Below the pieces are notes generated by a model. That model saw only the letters and a list, made by a program, of their open reading frames with translations. It made no database searches and was not told the DNA's origin. A stretch of DNA of 64,000 nucleotides, taken from contig NZ_JAMZEG020000002.1 in the NCBI RefSeq assembly GCF_024435075.2, positions 1,193,501 through 1,257,500 on the forward strand. Reading direction: 5' to 3'. Made by a program: the position numbers and the translations under genes. The DNA is from Marinomonas maritima. Its GTDB lineage: Bacteria > Pseudomonadota > Gammaproteobacteria > Pseudomonadales > Marinomonadaceae. Positions within the stretch are counted from its first letter, which is position 1, and every line of letters begins with the position of its first letter. Below, piece after piece: positions 26,619-35,269 of the stretch.

Positions 26619-28469
26619 CTAAATATACAGTTTCTTATTTTTACGGCCGCCATACACAAGATTTACCTGCGCACGAGTCACAACAATCGCCGTAAACATC
26701 GAAGTAAGAATACCAAGCGACAACGTCACCGCGAAGCCTTTCACTGGCCCCGTACCCACTGCAAACAAAATAACAGCAACCAGCAATGTTGTGATATTAG
26801 CGTCTAAAATGGTTGTAAATGCACGATTAAACCCAGAATGTATCGCTTGCTGATTCGGCACACCGCTTGCCAATTCCTCTTTTATTCTTGAGAAAATCAG
26901 CACGTTTGCATCTACCGCCATTCCCATCGTTAATACAATACCGGCAATGCCTGGCAGAGTTAACGTCGCAGAAAGCAAAGACATACACGCCATCAGCAAT
27001 ATAATATTTAAGGCCAACGAGACATTGGCAAAAATACCAAATACCTTGTAATAAACCAGCATAAACAACATCACAACCAATAAGCCGATTTGAGCAGAGC
27101 TAACACCAAGTTGTATGTTTTCCGCCCCTAAACTAGGCCCAATAGTACGCTCTTCGACAAAATAAATTGGCGCAGCCAAAGCACCAGCTCGAAGTAAAAG
27201 AGCCAACTCAGAAGATTCACGCGGACTGTCCAAACCAGTAATTCGGAATGAGTTGCCCAAAGTTGTTTGAATCGTCGCGAGAGAAATAATACTTTTCTCA
27301 CTGTAACTTCTACGCACCTCTTCCATTTTGCCGTCTTTCTCAATAAAACGACTACGAGACTTATGCTCAATAAACACAACCCCCATATTACGACCAACAG
27401 CGGAACGAGTTACCTTACTCATTTGCTTGCCGCCTTTGGAATCCAAGCTGATGTTAACCTGAGGCTGGCCATTTTCATCAAAAGACGAACTCGCATCGGA
27501 AACGCTGTCACCCGTAATAATTAGATCACGCTCTAAGCGCGCCGTACGACCACTACCATCACGAAACGTCAGAGTCTCTATATCCGACCCTTTATCATCC
27601 AAACCCGCTTCTAAATGGAACTCTAGATTAGCGGTCGCACCGATGATACGCTTTGCCGCCGCCGTATCCTGCACACCGGGTAACTCAACAACGATACGAT
27701 TACTGCCCTGACGCTGCACCAATGGCTCAGCCACGCCCAACTCATTTACACGGTTACGTAAAGTCGTTAAATTTTGCTGTAAAGCATAGGATTCAATTTC
27801 TTTCTTCGACGCTTCGGTAAAACTAACATCTAAGAAGAATTCAGTTTCATCTTGATGAGTAGCATAGCGATAGTCAGGAAATTCATCTTTCAATAAATCT
27901 TCCGCCAACGACAAATCAGCCTCTTGCAAGAAACGAATAGAAAGCACACCGCCTTCAATATCAACACTGCGATAACGCACTCGACTCTTACGCAGCAACG
28001 CCTTCATTTCACTTGCACTAACTTCAAGCTTTTGCTTAAGAGCCGCCGGGGTATCCACCTCTAACAAGAAATGCACACCACCGCGAAGATCCAAACCTAA
28101 CTTAGCAGGACCAGCCCCTAAAGAGGATAGCCAGTCCGGTGTAGTAGGAACAAGGTTCAATGCTGTTACAAAGTCATCACCCAATGCTGCCGCCACGACA
28201 GGCTTGGCAGCAAGTTGGTCCTCACCACTATTAAAGCGCAAGGTACCGCCAGCAGAGGTAAGCTCTGCTTCTTTTAATTCTATATTTGCTTTTGAAAGCG
28301 CACTTGTCGCTCTCAGCAATGCTTGCTCATCAACAACAGAAGTCGCTTTTTGGGTAGACAGTTGTAGCGCTGGATCATCCGGATAAAGATTTGGGAAGGC
28401 ATAGAGTAGCCCCAAAGCCAAAACAAGAAGAATTAGCAAATACTTCCACAAGGGGTACTTGTTAAGCAT
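26619..28469 (-). CDS. secD: Protein translocase subunit SecD
   Basis: Inner-membrane RND-family export factor. 616 residues; N-terminal helix (about 7-26), a large periplasmic region (LGLDLRGGVHFLLEVD, then RVNELGVAEPLVQRQG) and six C-terminal helices with GMAVDANVLIFSRIKEE. AAAGGA precedes the ATG. It is followed by secF. An intrinsic terminator lies between yajC and this gene, which may lower its expression relative to yajC. Confidence 0.97.
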   Translation of the reverse strand: MLNKYPLWKYLLILLVLALGLLYAFPNLYPDDPALQLSTQKATSVVDEQALLRATSALSKANIELKEAELTSAGGTLRFNSGEDQLAAKPVVAAALGDDFVTALNLVPTTPDWLSSLGAGPAKLGLDLRGGVHFLLEVDTPAALKQKLEVSASEMKALLRKSRVRYRSVDIEGGVLSIRFLQEADLSLAEDLLKDEFPDYRYATHQDETEFFLDVSFTEASKKEIESYALQQNLTTLRNRVNELGVAEPLVQRQGSNRIVVELPGVQDTAAAKRIIGATANLEFHLEAGLDDKGSDIETLTFRDGSGRTARLERDLIITGDSVSDASSSFDENGQPQVNISLDSKGGKQMSKVTRSAVGRNMGVVFIEHKSRSRFIEKDGKMEEVRRSYSEKSIISLATIQTTLGNSFRITGLDSPRESSELALLLRAGALAAPIYFVEERTIGPSLGAENIQLGVSSAQIGLLVVMLFMLVYYKVFGIFANVSLALNIILLMACMSLLSATLTLPGIAGIVLTMGMAVDANVLIFSRIKEELASGVPNQQAIHSGFNRAFTTILDANITTLLVAVILFAVGTGPVKGFAVTLSLGILTSMFTAIVVTRAQVNLVYGGRKNKKLYI

Positions 28470-28506
28470 GAAAAATCCTTTACACCTAAAAAATTTGAAT
28501 GGATCG

Positions 28507-28542
28507 ATAAAAAAGAAAAGCGCCTAGAGAAGGCGCTTTTCT
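28507..28542 (-). terminator. Intrinsic terminator or attenuator between yajC and secD
   Basis: AGAAAAGCGCCT (28514-28525) and AGGCGCTTTTCT (28531-28542) form a perfect 12-bp stem with a 5-base loop. On the minus strand it is followed directly by TTTTTAT. It lies in the 80-base gap downstream of yajC, inside what is usually one operon. Confidence 0.85.
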
Positions 28543-28549
28543 AAGAAAG

Positions 28550-28876
28550 TTAAATAGACTTTAACGTTCCTTTAGGCAATACAGCAGCAACAGAAGATTT
28601 TTGAAATTTCATTTCAACACCTTCAGCAACTTCAAGTACTACGTAGTTATCATCTACTTTAGATACTTTACCCAATACACCACCGCCAGTTACTACTTCA
28701 GTACCTTTAGTCAAAGATGCGATCAAGTTTTTATGCTCTTTCGCACGCTTTGCCTGTGGGCGCCACATAAGGAAGTAAAAAATAACGACAAAACCCGCAA
28801 GCAATACAAGGTTAAAAATACCCCCATCTGCCGCCATTCCGCCTTCAGCATACGCTGGTGAGATCAATGAGATCAT
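28550..28876 (-). CDS. yajC: Preprotein translocase subunit YajC
   Basis: Small inner-membrane accessory of SecDF. 108 residues with one helix (about 22-41) followed by the family segment FYFLMWRPQAKRAKEHKNL. The C-terminal cytoplasmic region includes VVTGGGVLGKV. A good ribosome-binding site (GGAG) precedes ATG. It sits between tgt and secD, the standard order, but is followed by a terminator. Confidence 0.96.
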   Translation of the reverse strand: MISLISPAYAEGGMAADGGIFNLVLLAGFVVIFYFLMWRPQAKRAKEHKNLIASLTKGTEVVTGGGVLGKVSKVDDNYVVLEVAEGVEMKFQKSSVAAVLPKGTLKSI

Positions 28877-28946
28877 GTGTTAACTCTCCAATGGTTTATG
28901 AAACTGTTGCGATCCTTTTATCTAAAGAATCTGCATAATTTGTTTA

Positions 28947-30092
28947 TTATTCACTCAAAGCTGGCACATCTAAGCCACGCTTTGCATAGAACTCATTAAC
29001 AAAGGCGTCAAATCTACCTTCATCTAGAGCCAGACGCAATCCCGCCATGAGAGTTTGGTAATAACGTAAGTTATGAATGGTATTTAATTGAGCCCCTACC
29101 ATTTCTTTACACTTATCCAAGTGATGTAAATAAGACCGAGAAAAGTTTTTACAAGTGTAACAATCACATTCTTTGTCTAATGGCCCGATATCTTCACGAT
29201 ACTGAGCATTACGAATACGGACCACGCCATCCGAGGTAAACAGATGACCGTTACGCGCATTACGGGTTGGCATGACACAGTCGAACATATCAACGCCACG
29301 ACGAACGCCTTCTACCAAATCTTCTGGCTTGCCGACACCCATCAAATAACGAGGCTTATCCGCTGGCATTTTAGGGGTAACAAAATCCAACACCTTCATC
29401 ATTTCTTCTTTTGGCTCACCCACTGACAAACCGCCAATAGCGTAACCATCAAAGCCAATATCAACAAGACCTTCTAAAGATTCTTCGCGCAAGTTTTCGT
29501 ACATGCTGCCCTGAATGATACCAAACAACGCAGAAGGACTATCTCCGTGTTCGTCTTTAGAACGCTGAGCCCATCGTAAGCTTCTACGCATCGATGTCGC
29601 TGCTACGTCAGTTGTTGCAGGGTGTGGGGTACATTCATCAAAAATCATCACGACATCAGAACCAAGATCTTTTTGAACTTGCATCGATATCTCAGGACTC
29701 AAAAACACTTTCGATCCGTTAATCGGAGAACGAAAACTCACACCTTCTTCGGTGATTTTACGCATTTCGCCCAATGAAAAAACCTGAAAACCACCAGAGT
29801 CGGTCAAAATTGGTTTTTTCCATTGAGTAAAATCATGCAAGTCACCATGAGCTTTTACCACGTCCGTTCCCGGACGAAGCCATAAATGAAACGTGTTACC
29901 CAAAATGATGTCCGCACCAATTTCTTCGATGTCTTTGGTCAACATCCCTTTTACTGTGCCGTAAGTCCCTACCGGCATAAACGCTGGCGTTTCAACCTTA
30001 CCTCGAGGAAAAGTCAGCGTCGCACGACGTGCCTTTCCTGACGTGGTATGAAGATCAAAATCCATAAAACATTCTGGACGCTTATCAGACAT
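28947..30092 (-). CDS. tgt: Queuine/preQ1 tRNA-ribosyltransferase Tgt
   Basis: Exchanges guanine-34 for preQ1 in GUN-anticodon tRNAs on the way to queuosine. It has the substrate motif LTDSGGFQVFSLG, the catalytic Asp region VDMFDCVMPTRNARNG, and the zinc-binding CDCYTCKNF with a downstream His. 381 residues. ATG 30092 has a strong GAGGAAT site; an inner ATG at 30065 would match the E. coli N-terminus better but has a poor site. It follows queA by 5 bases. Confidence 0.96.
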   Translation of the reverse strand: MSDKRPECFMDFDLHTTSGKARRATLTFPRGKVETPAFMPVGTYGTVKGMLTKDIEEIGADIILGNTFHLWLRPGTDVVKAHGDLHDFTQWKKPILTDSGGFQVFSLGEMRKITEEGVSFRSPINGSKVFLSPEISMQVQKDLGSDVVMIFDECTPHPATTDVAATSMRRSLRWAQRSKDEHGDSPSALFGIIQGSMYENLREESLEGLVDIGFDGYAIGGLSVGEPKEEMMKVLDFVTPKMPADKPRYLMGVGKPEDLVEGVRRGVDMFDCVMPTRNARNGHLFTSDGVVRIRNAQYREDIGPLDKECDCYTCKNFSRSYLHHLDKCKEMVGAQLNTIHNLRYYQTLMAGLRLALDEGRFDAFVNEFYAKRGLDVPALSE

Positions 30093-30097
30093 TCGTC

Positions 30098-31159
30098 TTA
30101 TTCCTCACTTTGCGGGCCTGAAGCCTGCGCATTTCGTGTAATAAACATGGCATCGCCATAACTAAAAAATCGATATTTCTGCTCTACTGCCGCTTGATAC
30201 GCCGACATAACGTGATCGTACCCAGCAAAGGCGCTAATCAACATAATGAGCGTAGACTCAGGCAAGTGAAAATTCGTCACCAAAGCATCCACCGTCTTAA
30301 ACTCATAACCCGGGTAGATAAAAATACTGGTATCGCCCTGCATTGGCGCGATCTCACCACTTTGGCTCGCCGATTCAAGACTGCGAACACTGGTTGTCCC
30401 CACTGCAATCACTCGACCACCACGGGCTTTCGCGGCCTTCACTTGCTCAACCACACTGAGCTCAACTTCAACATACTCCGCGTGCATAATGTGGTCTTTT
30501 ACATTATCCACTTTCATTGGCTGAAAAGTTCCTGCACCCACATGCAAGGTGACAAACGCCGTTTCTATCCCTTTTGCCTTCAGCTTTTCTAACAATTCGT
30601 CATCAAAATGCAAACCCGCCGTTGGGGCTGCAACTGCACCGGGCTTTTGGTTATAAACGGTTTGATAGCGTTCCTGATCACTGTCTTCATCAGGACGCTC
30701 AATATAAGGTGGCAGCGGCATGTGACCAACGCGAGACAACACGTCAAGCACTGGCTCATTAAAGGCAAGATGAAACAAAGCACCAGAGCGACCCAACATA
30801 GTCACTTCAATCTGCTCACCTTTATCCTGCCCTAAAATCAGCTTGCTGTTTTCCTTTGGCGACTTACTAGCGCGAATATGTGCCAACGCTTCGTTCGTAC
30901 CAATTACCCGCTCTACCAATACCTCAATTTTTCCGCCAGATTCTTTTTGCCCAAACACACGAGCAGGAATCACTCGAGTATTGTTGAACACCATCAAATC
31001 ACCCGGTTGAACTAAGTCCAACACATCAGGAAATTGACAATGAACCACCTCGCCACTGGGGCCATCAAGGTGCAACAACCGACTGGCTGTCCTATCCGAT
31101 GTTGGATAGTTTGCAATCAATGAATCAGGTAAATCAAAGTGATAATCGGAAACGAGCAT
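30098..31159 (-). CDS. queA: S-adenosylmethionine:tRNA ribosyltransferase-isomerase QueA
   Basis: Builds the epoxyqueuosine ring on tRNA. Conserved segments include VFNNTRVIPARVFG, APTAGLHFDDELL, HVGAGTFQPMKVD and GTTSVRSLESAS. I placed the start at ATG 31159 (MLVSDYHFDLPDSLIA), which matches the family N-terminus; a GTG four codons upstream leaves almost no room for its own ribosome-binding site. tgt follows closely, so the queuosine genes are cotranscribed. Confidence 0.96.
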   Translation of the reverse strand: MLVSDYHFDLPDSLIANYPTSDRTASRLLHLDGPSGEVVHCQFPDVLDLVQPGDLMVFNNTRVIPARVFGQKESGGKIEVLVERVIGTNEALAHIRASKSPKENSKLILGQDKGEQIEVTMLGRSGALFHLAFNEPVLDVLSRVGHMPLPPYIERPDEDSDQERYQTVYNQKPGAVAAPTAGLHFDDELLEKLKAKGIETAFVTLHVGAGTFQPMKVDNVKDHIMHAEYVEVELSVVEQVKAAKARGGRVIAVGTTSVRSLESASQSGEIAPMQGDTSIFIYPGYEFKTVDALVTNFHLPESTLIMLISAFAGYDHVMSAYQAAVEQKYRFFSYGDAMFITRNAQASGPQSEE

Positions 31160-31270
31160 GATAGGGAACACTACCTAGAAAAAACGACCCGGCATTTTAT
31201 CGAAAAATCACGTAAAAGGGTACTTCCAAGCGACATCATATTAAAAAGATAAAAATAATTCCCATATCCA

Positions 31271-31298
31271 TTGACTTATTTCATAAATAGCATAAGAT
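31271..31298 (+). promoter_or_regulatory. tRNA-Leu promoter
   Basis: TTGACT (31271-31276) and TAAGAT (31293-31298) with a 16-base spacer, about 20 bases before the mature tRNA. The match to the sigma-70 consensus is good. Confidence 0.6.
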
Positions 31299-31317
31299 AC
31301 GCCTCACCTTTTTCAAG

Positions 31318-31403
31318 GCCAGTGTGGTGGAATTGGTAGACACGACGGATTCAAAATCCGTTGCCTTCGGGTGTGGCGGTTCGAGTCCGCCTACTGGTAC
31401 CAA
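31318..31403 (+). tRNA. tRNA-Leu (anticodon CAA)
   Basis: 86-nt tRNA with a long variable arm, as expected for leucine. The anticodon stem ACGGA/TCCGT encloses loop TTCAAAA, giving anticodon CAA, which reads UUG. The T arm contains GGTTCGAGTCC. The acceptor stem pairs GCCAGTG with TACTGGT (end pairs are G-T). CCA is encoded. It has its own promoter and terminator, so it is a single-gene unit. Confidence 0.97.
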
Positions 31404-31412
31404 CATAAAAAG

Positions 31413-31441
31413 CCCTGATCGTTGATCAGGGTTTTTTTTTG
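31413..31441 (+). terminator. tRNA-Leu terminator
   Basis: CCCTGATC-GTT-GATCAGGG gives an 8-bp stem with a 3-base loop followed by nine T. It lies about 10 bases after the tRNA CCA end. Confidence 0.92.
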
Positions 31442-31504
31442 ATTCCTTGAATGCCATTCTTGAGCAATGCCACTAAACAACAGAATCATTTAGGAACGAA
31501 TCAA

Positions 31505-31711
31505 ATGAACCGCCGTAAAAAAATCAAAGACATATACGACAAACGAATGAAACAAGCTAACTTAAAAGTTAACCCTAAAAAGGCGAAACCTAAGTACATT
31601 TCTAAAGCCGAACGCGAAAGAATAGCAGCGGAAGCCGCAACACAAACAACAGACATTGAGACGATTGAAGCAACCACGACTACCGAAGAACAAGTAAAAA
31701 AAGACGCTTAA
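31505..31711 (+). CDS. DUF2986 family small basic protein
   Basis: 68-residue protein: Lys/Arg-rich N-terminal half (MNRRKKIKDIYDKRMKQ, then NPKKAKPKYISKAER) and a Thr/Glu-rich, possibly disordered tail. This N-terminal pattern is that of DUF2986, a family of unknown function in marine gammaproteobacteria. I start at ATG 31505 because AGGAACGAA precedes it; an upstream in-frame ATG at 31451 has no such site. No function is assigned. Confidence 0.75.
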   Translation: MNRRKKIKDIYDKRMKQANLKVNPKKAKPKYISKAERERIAAEAATQTTDIETIEATTTTEEQVKKDA

Positions 31712-31742
31712 TATAGCTGACCCGCTAATTAGAATGACTTAA

Positions 31743-32096
31743 TTAGCTCAGCTCGCCCCACACTGCCCACTCATTGCCACATGGGTCTAAAAAGTGGAAC
31801 CTGCGGCCACCAGGGAACTCAAAGATTTCTTGCTCTATCGTGCCACCTGCTAACAACACCCTATTGAGGGCGCCTTCTAAATCATTACTAAACAATATCA
31901 CCAACGCAGCACCACTTTGTGGTCGCGAACAAAAGTCAGCTTGAAAAAAACCACCATCTAATCCTGCATTTTCAAATGCAGCGTACTCAGAACCATAATC
32001 TTTAAAACCCCAGCCGAATACTTGACTGAAAAATGCTTTATTTAATGCCAAATCACGCGCAGGCAATTCTACATAATTGATTTTATTCGACTCCAT
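31743..32096 (-). CDS. VOC (glyoxalase/bleomycin-resistance) family protein
   Basis: 117 residues forming one glyoxalase-like fold: the opening segment INYVELPARDLALNKAFFSQVFGW and the closing HFLDPCGNEWAVWGE are typical of the VOC superfamily. Substrate is unknown; such single-domain members include lyases, dioxygenases and binding proteins. It is 7 bases downstream of the EamA permease gene on the same strand, so they are likely cotranscribed. Confidence 0.8.
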   Translation of the reverse strand: MESNKINYVELPARDLALNKAFFSQVFGWGFKDYGSEYAAFENAGLDGGFFQADFCSRPQSGAALVILFSNDLEGALNRVLLAGGTIEQEIFEFPGGRRFHFLDPCGNEWAVWGELS

Positions 32097-32103
32097 ATTT
32101 CCC

Positions 32104-32991
32104 TCACTTTATTGTCGATGTCACCACAAGAACCACACTAATAACAATCATAGCGCCACCAATCCATTGTTGCTTAGTCATTTTTTCAGCGAAACGTACT
32201 TTTGAATAATACAATGTCCCTACAATTTCAATCTGCCCAAGCGTCTTTACCAAGGCCGGGTTCACCAACGCAAAACCCGTAAACCAGCCGATGGAGCCCA
32301 AAGCGCTCAACACACCAACTTTACAGCTCAACATCAATTCATATCGAAAAGGCGCTAAAACGTCTTTGCTTTTAACCATCTGAATACTACACAAAATAAT
32401 GGATTGCAAAGCCAAAACATACCAAAGCGTGACGCCAGCACTTGTAATAAGAGAGCCAGATAGTGCATGGCTTGCAATGGAAGCTGTGACCGACGAGATA
32501 GCAAAGCACAAGCCACTACCAAGTCCAAATAGCAAAGAAGCGTCTTTATGAACTTGCCTAATATTTTTCCATTTCACGCTCATGACAACCGCACCCAACA
32601 CCCCAAATGCAATTCCCAACCAAGCCCCAAACGTCAACGTATAGTGAAGCAGAGGCAAACCAATTAAAGCCGCTAACACCGCTTCAGTTTTAGATAGCAA
32701 AGTCCCCAAAGCAAAACTACTGGACTGAAAAGCTCGCAACATGAAGTAAGTCGCCATGACTTGCGCGATGGCACAAATAGTGGCGGCTACCCAAAAAGCA
32801 AGATTTTTTTCGACAGACACCCAACCGAATAACTGCCAACAAAACACAAGATACACACTCACCAAGGGCAAACCGAACAAAGAGCGAGATAGGGTCGCAT
32901 GTAAAAAGCCGGTTTCACGAGCGAGCGTGTTTTGATAAGCCGTTCGCATAGACTGGCATCCAGCAGCAAACAACGTAATAAAGATCCACAT
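32104..32991 (-). CDS. EamA/DMT-family transporter
   Basis: Drug/metabolite-transporter superfamily inner-membrane protein of 295 residues with about ten hydrophobic helices in two EamA repeats (about 1-135 and 150-290). The second repeat ends in MTKQQWIGGAMIVISVVLVV, a typical family end. Substrate cannot be told from sequence. A VOC protein gene follows by 7 bases. Transport of a small metabolite is inferred from the family only. Confidence 0.8.
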   Translation of the reverse strand: MWIFITLFAAGCQSMRTAYQNTLARETGFLHATLSRSLFGLPLVSVYLVFCWQLFGWVSVEKNLAFWVAATICAIAQVMATYFMLRAFQSSSFALGTLLSKTEAVLAALIGLPLLHYTLTFGAWLGIAFGVLGAVVMSVKWKNIRQVHKDASLLFGLGSGLCFAISSVTASIASHALSGSLITSAGVTLWYVLALQSIILCSIQMVKSKDVLAPFRYELMLSCKVGVLSALGSIGWFTGFALVNPALVKTLGQIEIVGTLYYSKVRFAEKMTKQQWIGGAMIVISVVLVVTSTIK

Positions 32992-33118
32992 ACCAAAACA
33001 CCTTCAATGGAGATAAGAAAGCGTTAGCATGCGACGACAAGCAGTATTTGTAAAAGGAATAAAACTTATGTTTCGAATTCTTATTTGGAATACTAGAAGA
33101 TCCGTTAAGAGATTTATT

Positions 33119-34165
33119 CTACATATTTTTAACCAGCTGTTGCGTCAACTCAAAAGCCGAAATTTCCTGACAAGTAGACGCATTTTGACCACTCCACAAT
33201 GAAGAGAAGTCACCCGAACCTTGCTTTTCTGCAAGACTTTTCAGTTGTGCCATTTCTATCGAAGCATGAGGAAATGCAGGCACAACATCGCTCATATAAC
33301 CAAGCTCCTCCATAATGCGATTAGATATACCTCGCGCCGGCTTTCCCGTAAACACATTGGTCAGTGCTGTGTGGTTGGCTTTTTTACTTTTTAACGCTGC
33401 ACGATGAAACTGCGAAGTATTCACTTCATGACACAATAAATAAGCCGTTCCTACTTGCACCGCTGACGCACCCAATGCCAAGGCAGCATCAATACTACGG
33501 GTATCACAAATGCCACCCGCAGCAATCACGGGAATTCGGACTCTATCGACGATTTGAGGCAACAACGAAGACAAGCCCATTTGCGTAGAAATATCGTTGG
33601 AAAGAAACATACCACGATGTCCACCAGCCTCAAGTCCTTGTGCAATAATGCCATCAACACCCATTTCTTCTAGCCAAATCGCTTCTTCTATCGTTGTTGC
33701 AGACGAAAGAATTTTACAACCCCAGCGCTTAATTCGTTTTAATAGCGTTTTTTCAGGCAATCCAAAATGAAAGCTGATAACAGGCGGTGCAAAACCTTCA
33801 ATAACATCAGCAATATCATGATTAAAAGGCACACGGGAGGCGCTTTTTACACTAGCGTCATAGGCTCCAGAGAATTCATCAAAATAAGGCTTCAACCGCT
33901 CTCGCCATTGCTGATGTTTACTTTCGCTATACTCCACAGCGTCATGACAGAAAAAATTAAGATTAAAAGGGCCTGCTGTCCCTTTTTTAATCAAAGAAAC
34001 CTGATGAGCAATCTCATCCACACCTAACATGGCACAAGGCAAGGACCCCAAGCCGCCAGCCTTAGACACAGCAATGGCCAAAGCGCTATCTTGAACACCA
34101 GCCATTGGCGCTTGAATTATGGGAAATGTCGTCCCCAACCAGTCATACGAATAAGATTGCTTCAT
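33119..34165 (-). CDS. Nitronate monooxygenase-family flavoprotein
   Basis: FMN-dependent TIM-barrel oxidoreductase. It has the N-terminal segment FPIIQAPMAGV, the central IIAQGLEAGGHRGMF, and the phosphate-binding VIAAGGICDTRSIDAALALGASAVQVGTAYL (shown in part near residues 215-245). These fit nitronate monooxygenase/2-nitropropane dioxygenase class I. The start at ATG 34165 is preceded by AAAGGA; the codon before it is a GTG in frame. It is 18 bases after an FMN reductase gene, which could supply reduced flavin. Confidence 0.85.
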   Translation of the reverse strand: MKQSYSYDWLGTTFPIIQAPMAGVQDSALAIAVSKAGGLGSLPCAMLGVDEIAHQVSLIKKGTAGPFNLNFFCHDAVEYSESKHQQWRERLKPYFDEFSGAYDASVKSASRVPFNHDIADVIEGFAPPVISFHFGLPEKTLLKRIKRWGCKILSSATTIEEAIWLEEMGVDGIIAQGLEAGGHRGMFLSNDISTQMGLSSLLPQIVDRVRIPVIAAGGICDTRSIDAALALGASAVQVGTAYLLCHEVNTSQFHRAALKSKKANHTALTNVFTGKPARGISNRIMEELGYMSDVVPAFPHASIEMAQLKSLAEKQGSGDFSSLWSGQNASTCQEISAFELTQQLVKNM

Positions 34166-34183
34166 CACGATATCCTTTCTTGA

Positions 34184-34699
34184 TTAAAACTTAGCAACGA
34201 TGTCCAACAAAGCCTGTTTAATAGAAGCGTCGGCAATCTCGCCATCAATCATTACGTCATAGAAACTAGGCACACTCAAGCTGCCAATAATATTTCCCTT
34301 AAAAAACGGCATGCTGTTAACGGCTTGAGCCAATACACTGCTCGCACCGCCAGGGCCAGGTGACGTCGAAAGAACGGCTATGGGCTTATTTTGATAAACC
34401 GCTTTTTCAATACGTGACGCCCAATCAAAAATATTTTTATACGCCGCAGAATAAGACCCATTGTGCTCAGCGAATGAAACAACAATCACATCTGTTTGCG
34501 CAATAGCATCGACAAAGGCTTGCGCCTGAACGGGAACACCCATGCTCTTTTCTATGTCTTCACTAAAAATAGGCATATCAAAATCATTAAGATCAAGTAC
34601 CGTAATCTCTGCACCTGCCACTAAATTCGCCGTATAACTTGCCAAAGCTTTGTTGATGGACTGTCGGCTTGAGCTGGCTCCGAATGCGAGTATTTTCAT
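34184..34699 (-). CDS. NADPH-dependent FMN reductase family protein
   Basis: Flavodoxin-fold oxidoreductase of 171 residues. The phosphate loop GASSSRQSINKAL near the N-terminus, VVSFAEHNGSYSAAYKNIFDW in the middle and LSTSPGPGGASSVLAQ fit the NADPH-dependent FMN reductase/quinone reductase family. It reduces FMN or quinones with NAD(P)H. It precedes the nitronate monooxygenase-like gene by 18 bases and is divergent from gtrA. Confidence 0.85.
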   Translation of the reverse strand: MKILAFGASSSRQSINKALASYTANLVAGAEITVLDLNDFDMPIFSEDIEKSMGVPVQAQAFVDAIAQTDVIVVSFAEHNGSYSAAYKNIFDWASRIEKAVYQNKPIAVLSTSPGPGGASSVLAQAVNSMPFFKGNIIGSLSVPSFYDVMIDGEIADASIKQALLDIVAKF

Positions 34700-34801
34700 A
34701 TTATATTCTCTCTATTTTATGAACGATCAAATTGACAATTCAACATGAAATCCAATGCGTGTTTCACTTTTTTTTGATGCGCTAGCTCATAGAATGACAT
34801 T

Positions 34802-35251
34802 ATGAACTTACTTTTGAAACATACTTTTATACGCTTTGCTATTGTGGGTGGGGTTGGCTTTTTAGTCGACCTTACTAGCATGCTGCTACTTTCAATTTGG
34901 CTACCTCACCTATTTGCGCGAGGCATTGCTTTTTGGATTGCTGGCACTTCTAACTGGTGGTGGAATCGTCACATCACCTTTATTGATGCACAAAACATCA
35001 AACATAAAAAAGCCGCCGCACTACAATGGATGCAATTTCTCGGCAGCTCTATGGTGGCCTTTATTCCTAATTGGGGTTGCTATCTTTTCTTGTTAGCGCA
35101 CCCACCCGCTATACCCAATCCTACATTCATATTGCTATGGCCTTATCTTGCCATGGCGCCCGGTGTATTGGCGGGGATGATGTTGAACTATATTTTTTCT
35201 CGCTTTTGGATTTTCTCATCTAAAAGCCGACCCAAAGAAAGATCTATCTAG
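34802..35251 (+). CDS. GtrA-family membrane protein
   Basis: 149 residues with four predicted helices; opening FIRFAIVGGVGFLVDLTSMLLL and the later MLNYIFSRFWIFSS are hallmarks of GtrA/DPMS-related proteins. Family members move polyprenyl-phosphate-linked sugars across the inner membrane or assist surface glycosylation. About 3.3 kb further on lie a GT2 and a GT39 glycosyltransferase on the same strand. A functional link is inferred, not shown. It starts close to the divergent FMN reductase gene. Confidence 0.85.
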   Translation: MNLLLKHTFIRFAIVGGVGFLVDLTSMLLLSIWLPHLFARGIAFWIAGTSNWWWNRHITFIDAQNIKHKKAAALQWMQFLGSSMVAFIPNWGCYLFLLAHPPAIPNPTFILLWPYLAMAPGVLAGMMLNYIFSRFWIFSSKSRPKERSI

Positions 35252-35269
35252 TGGAGCAAATGCGCCTGC

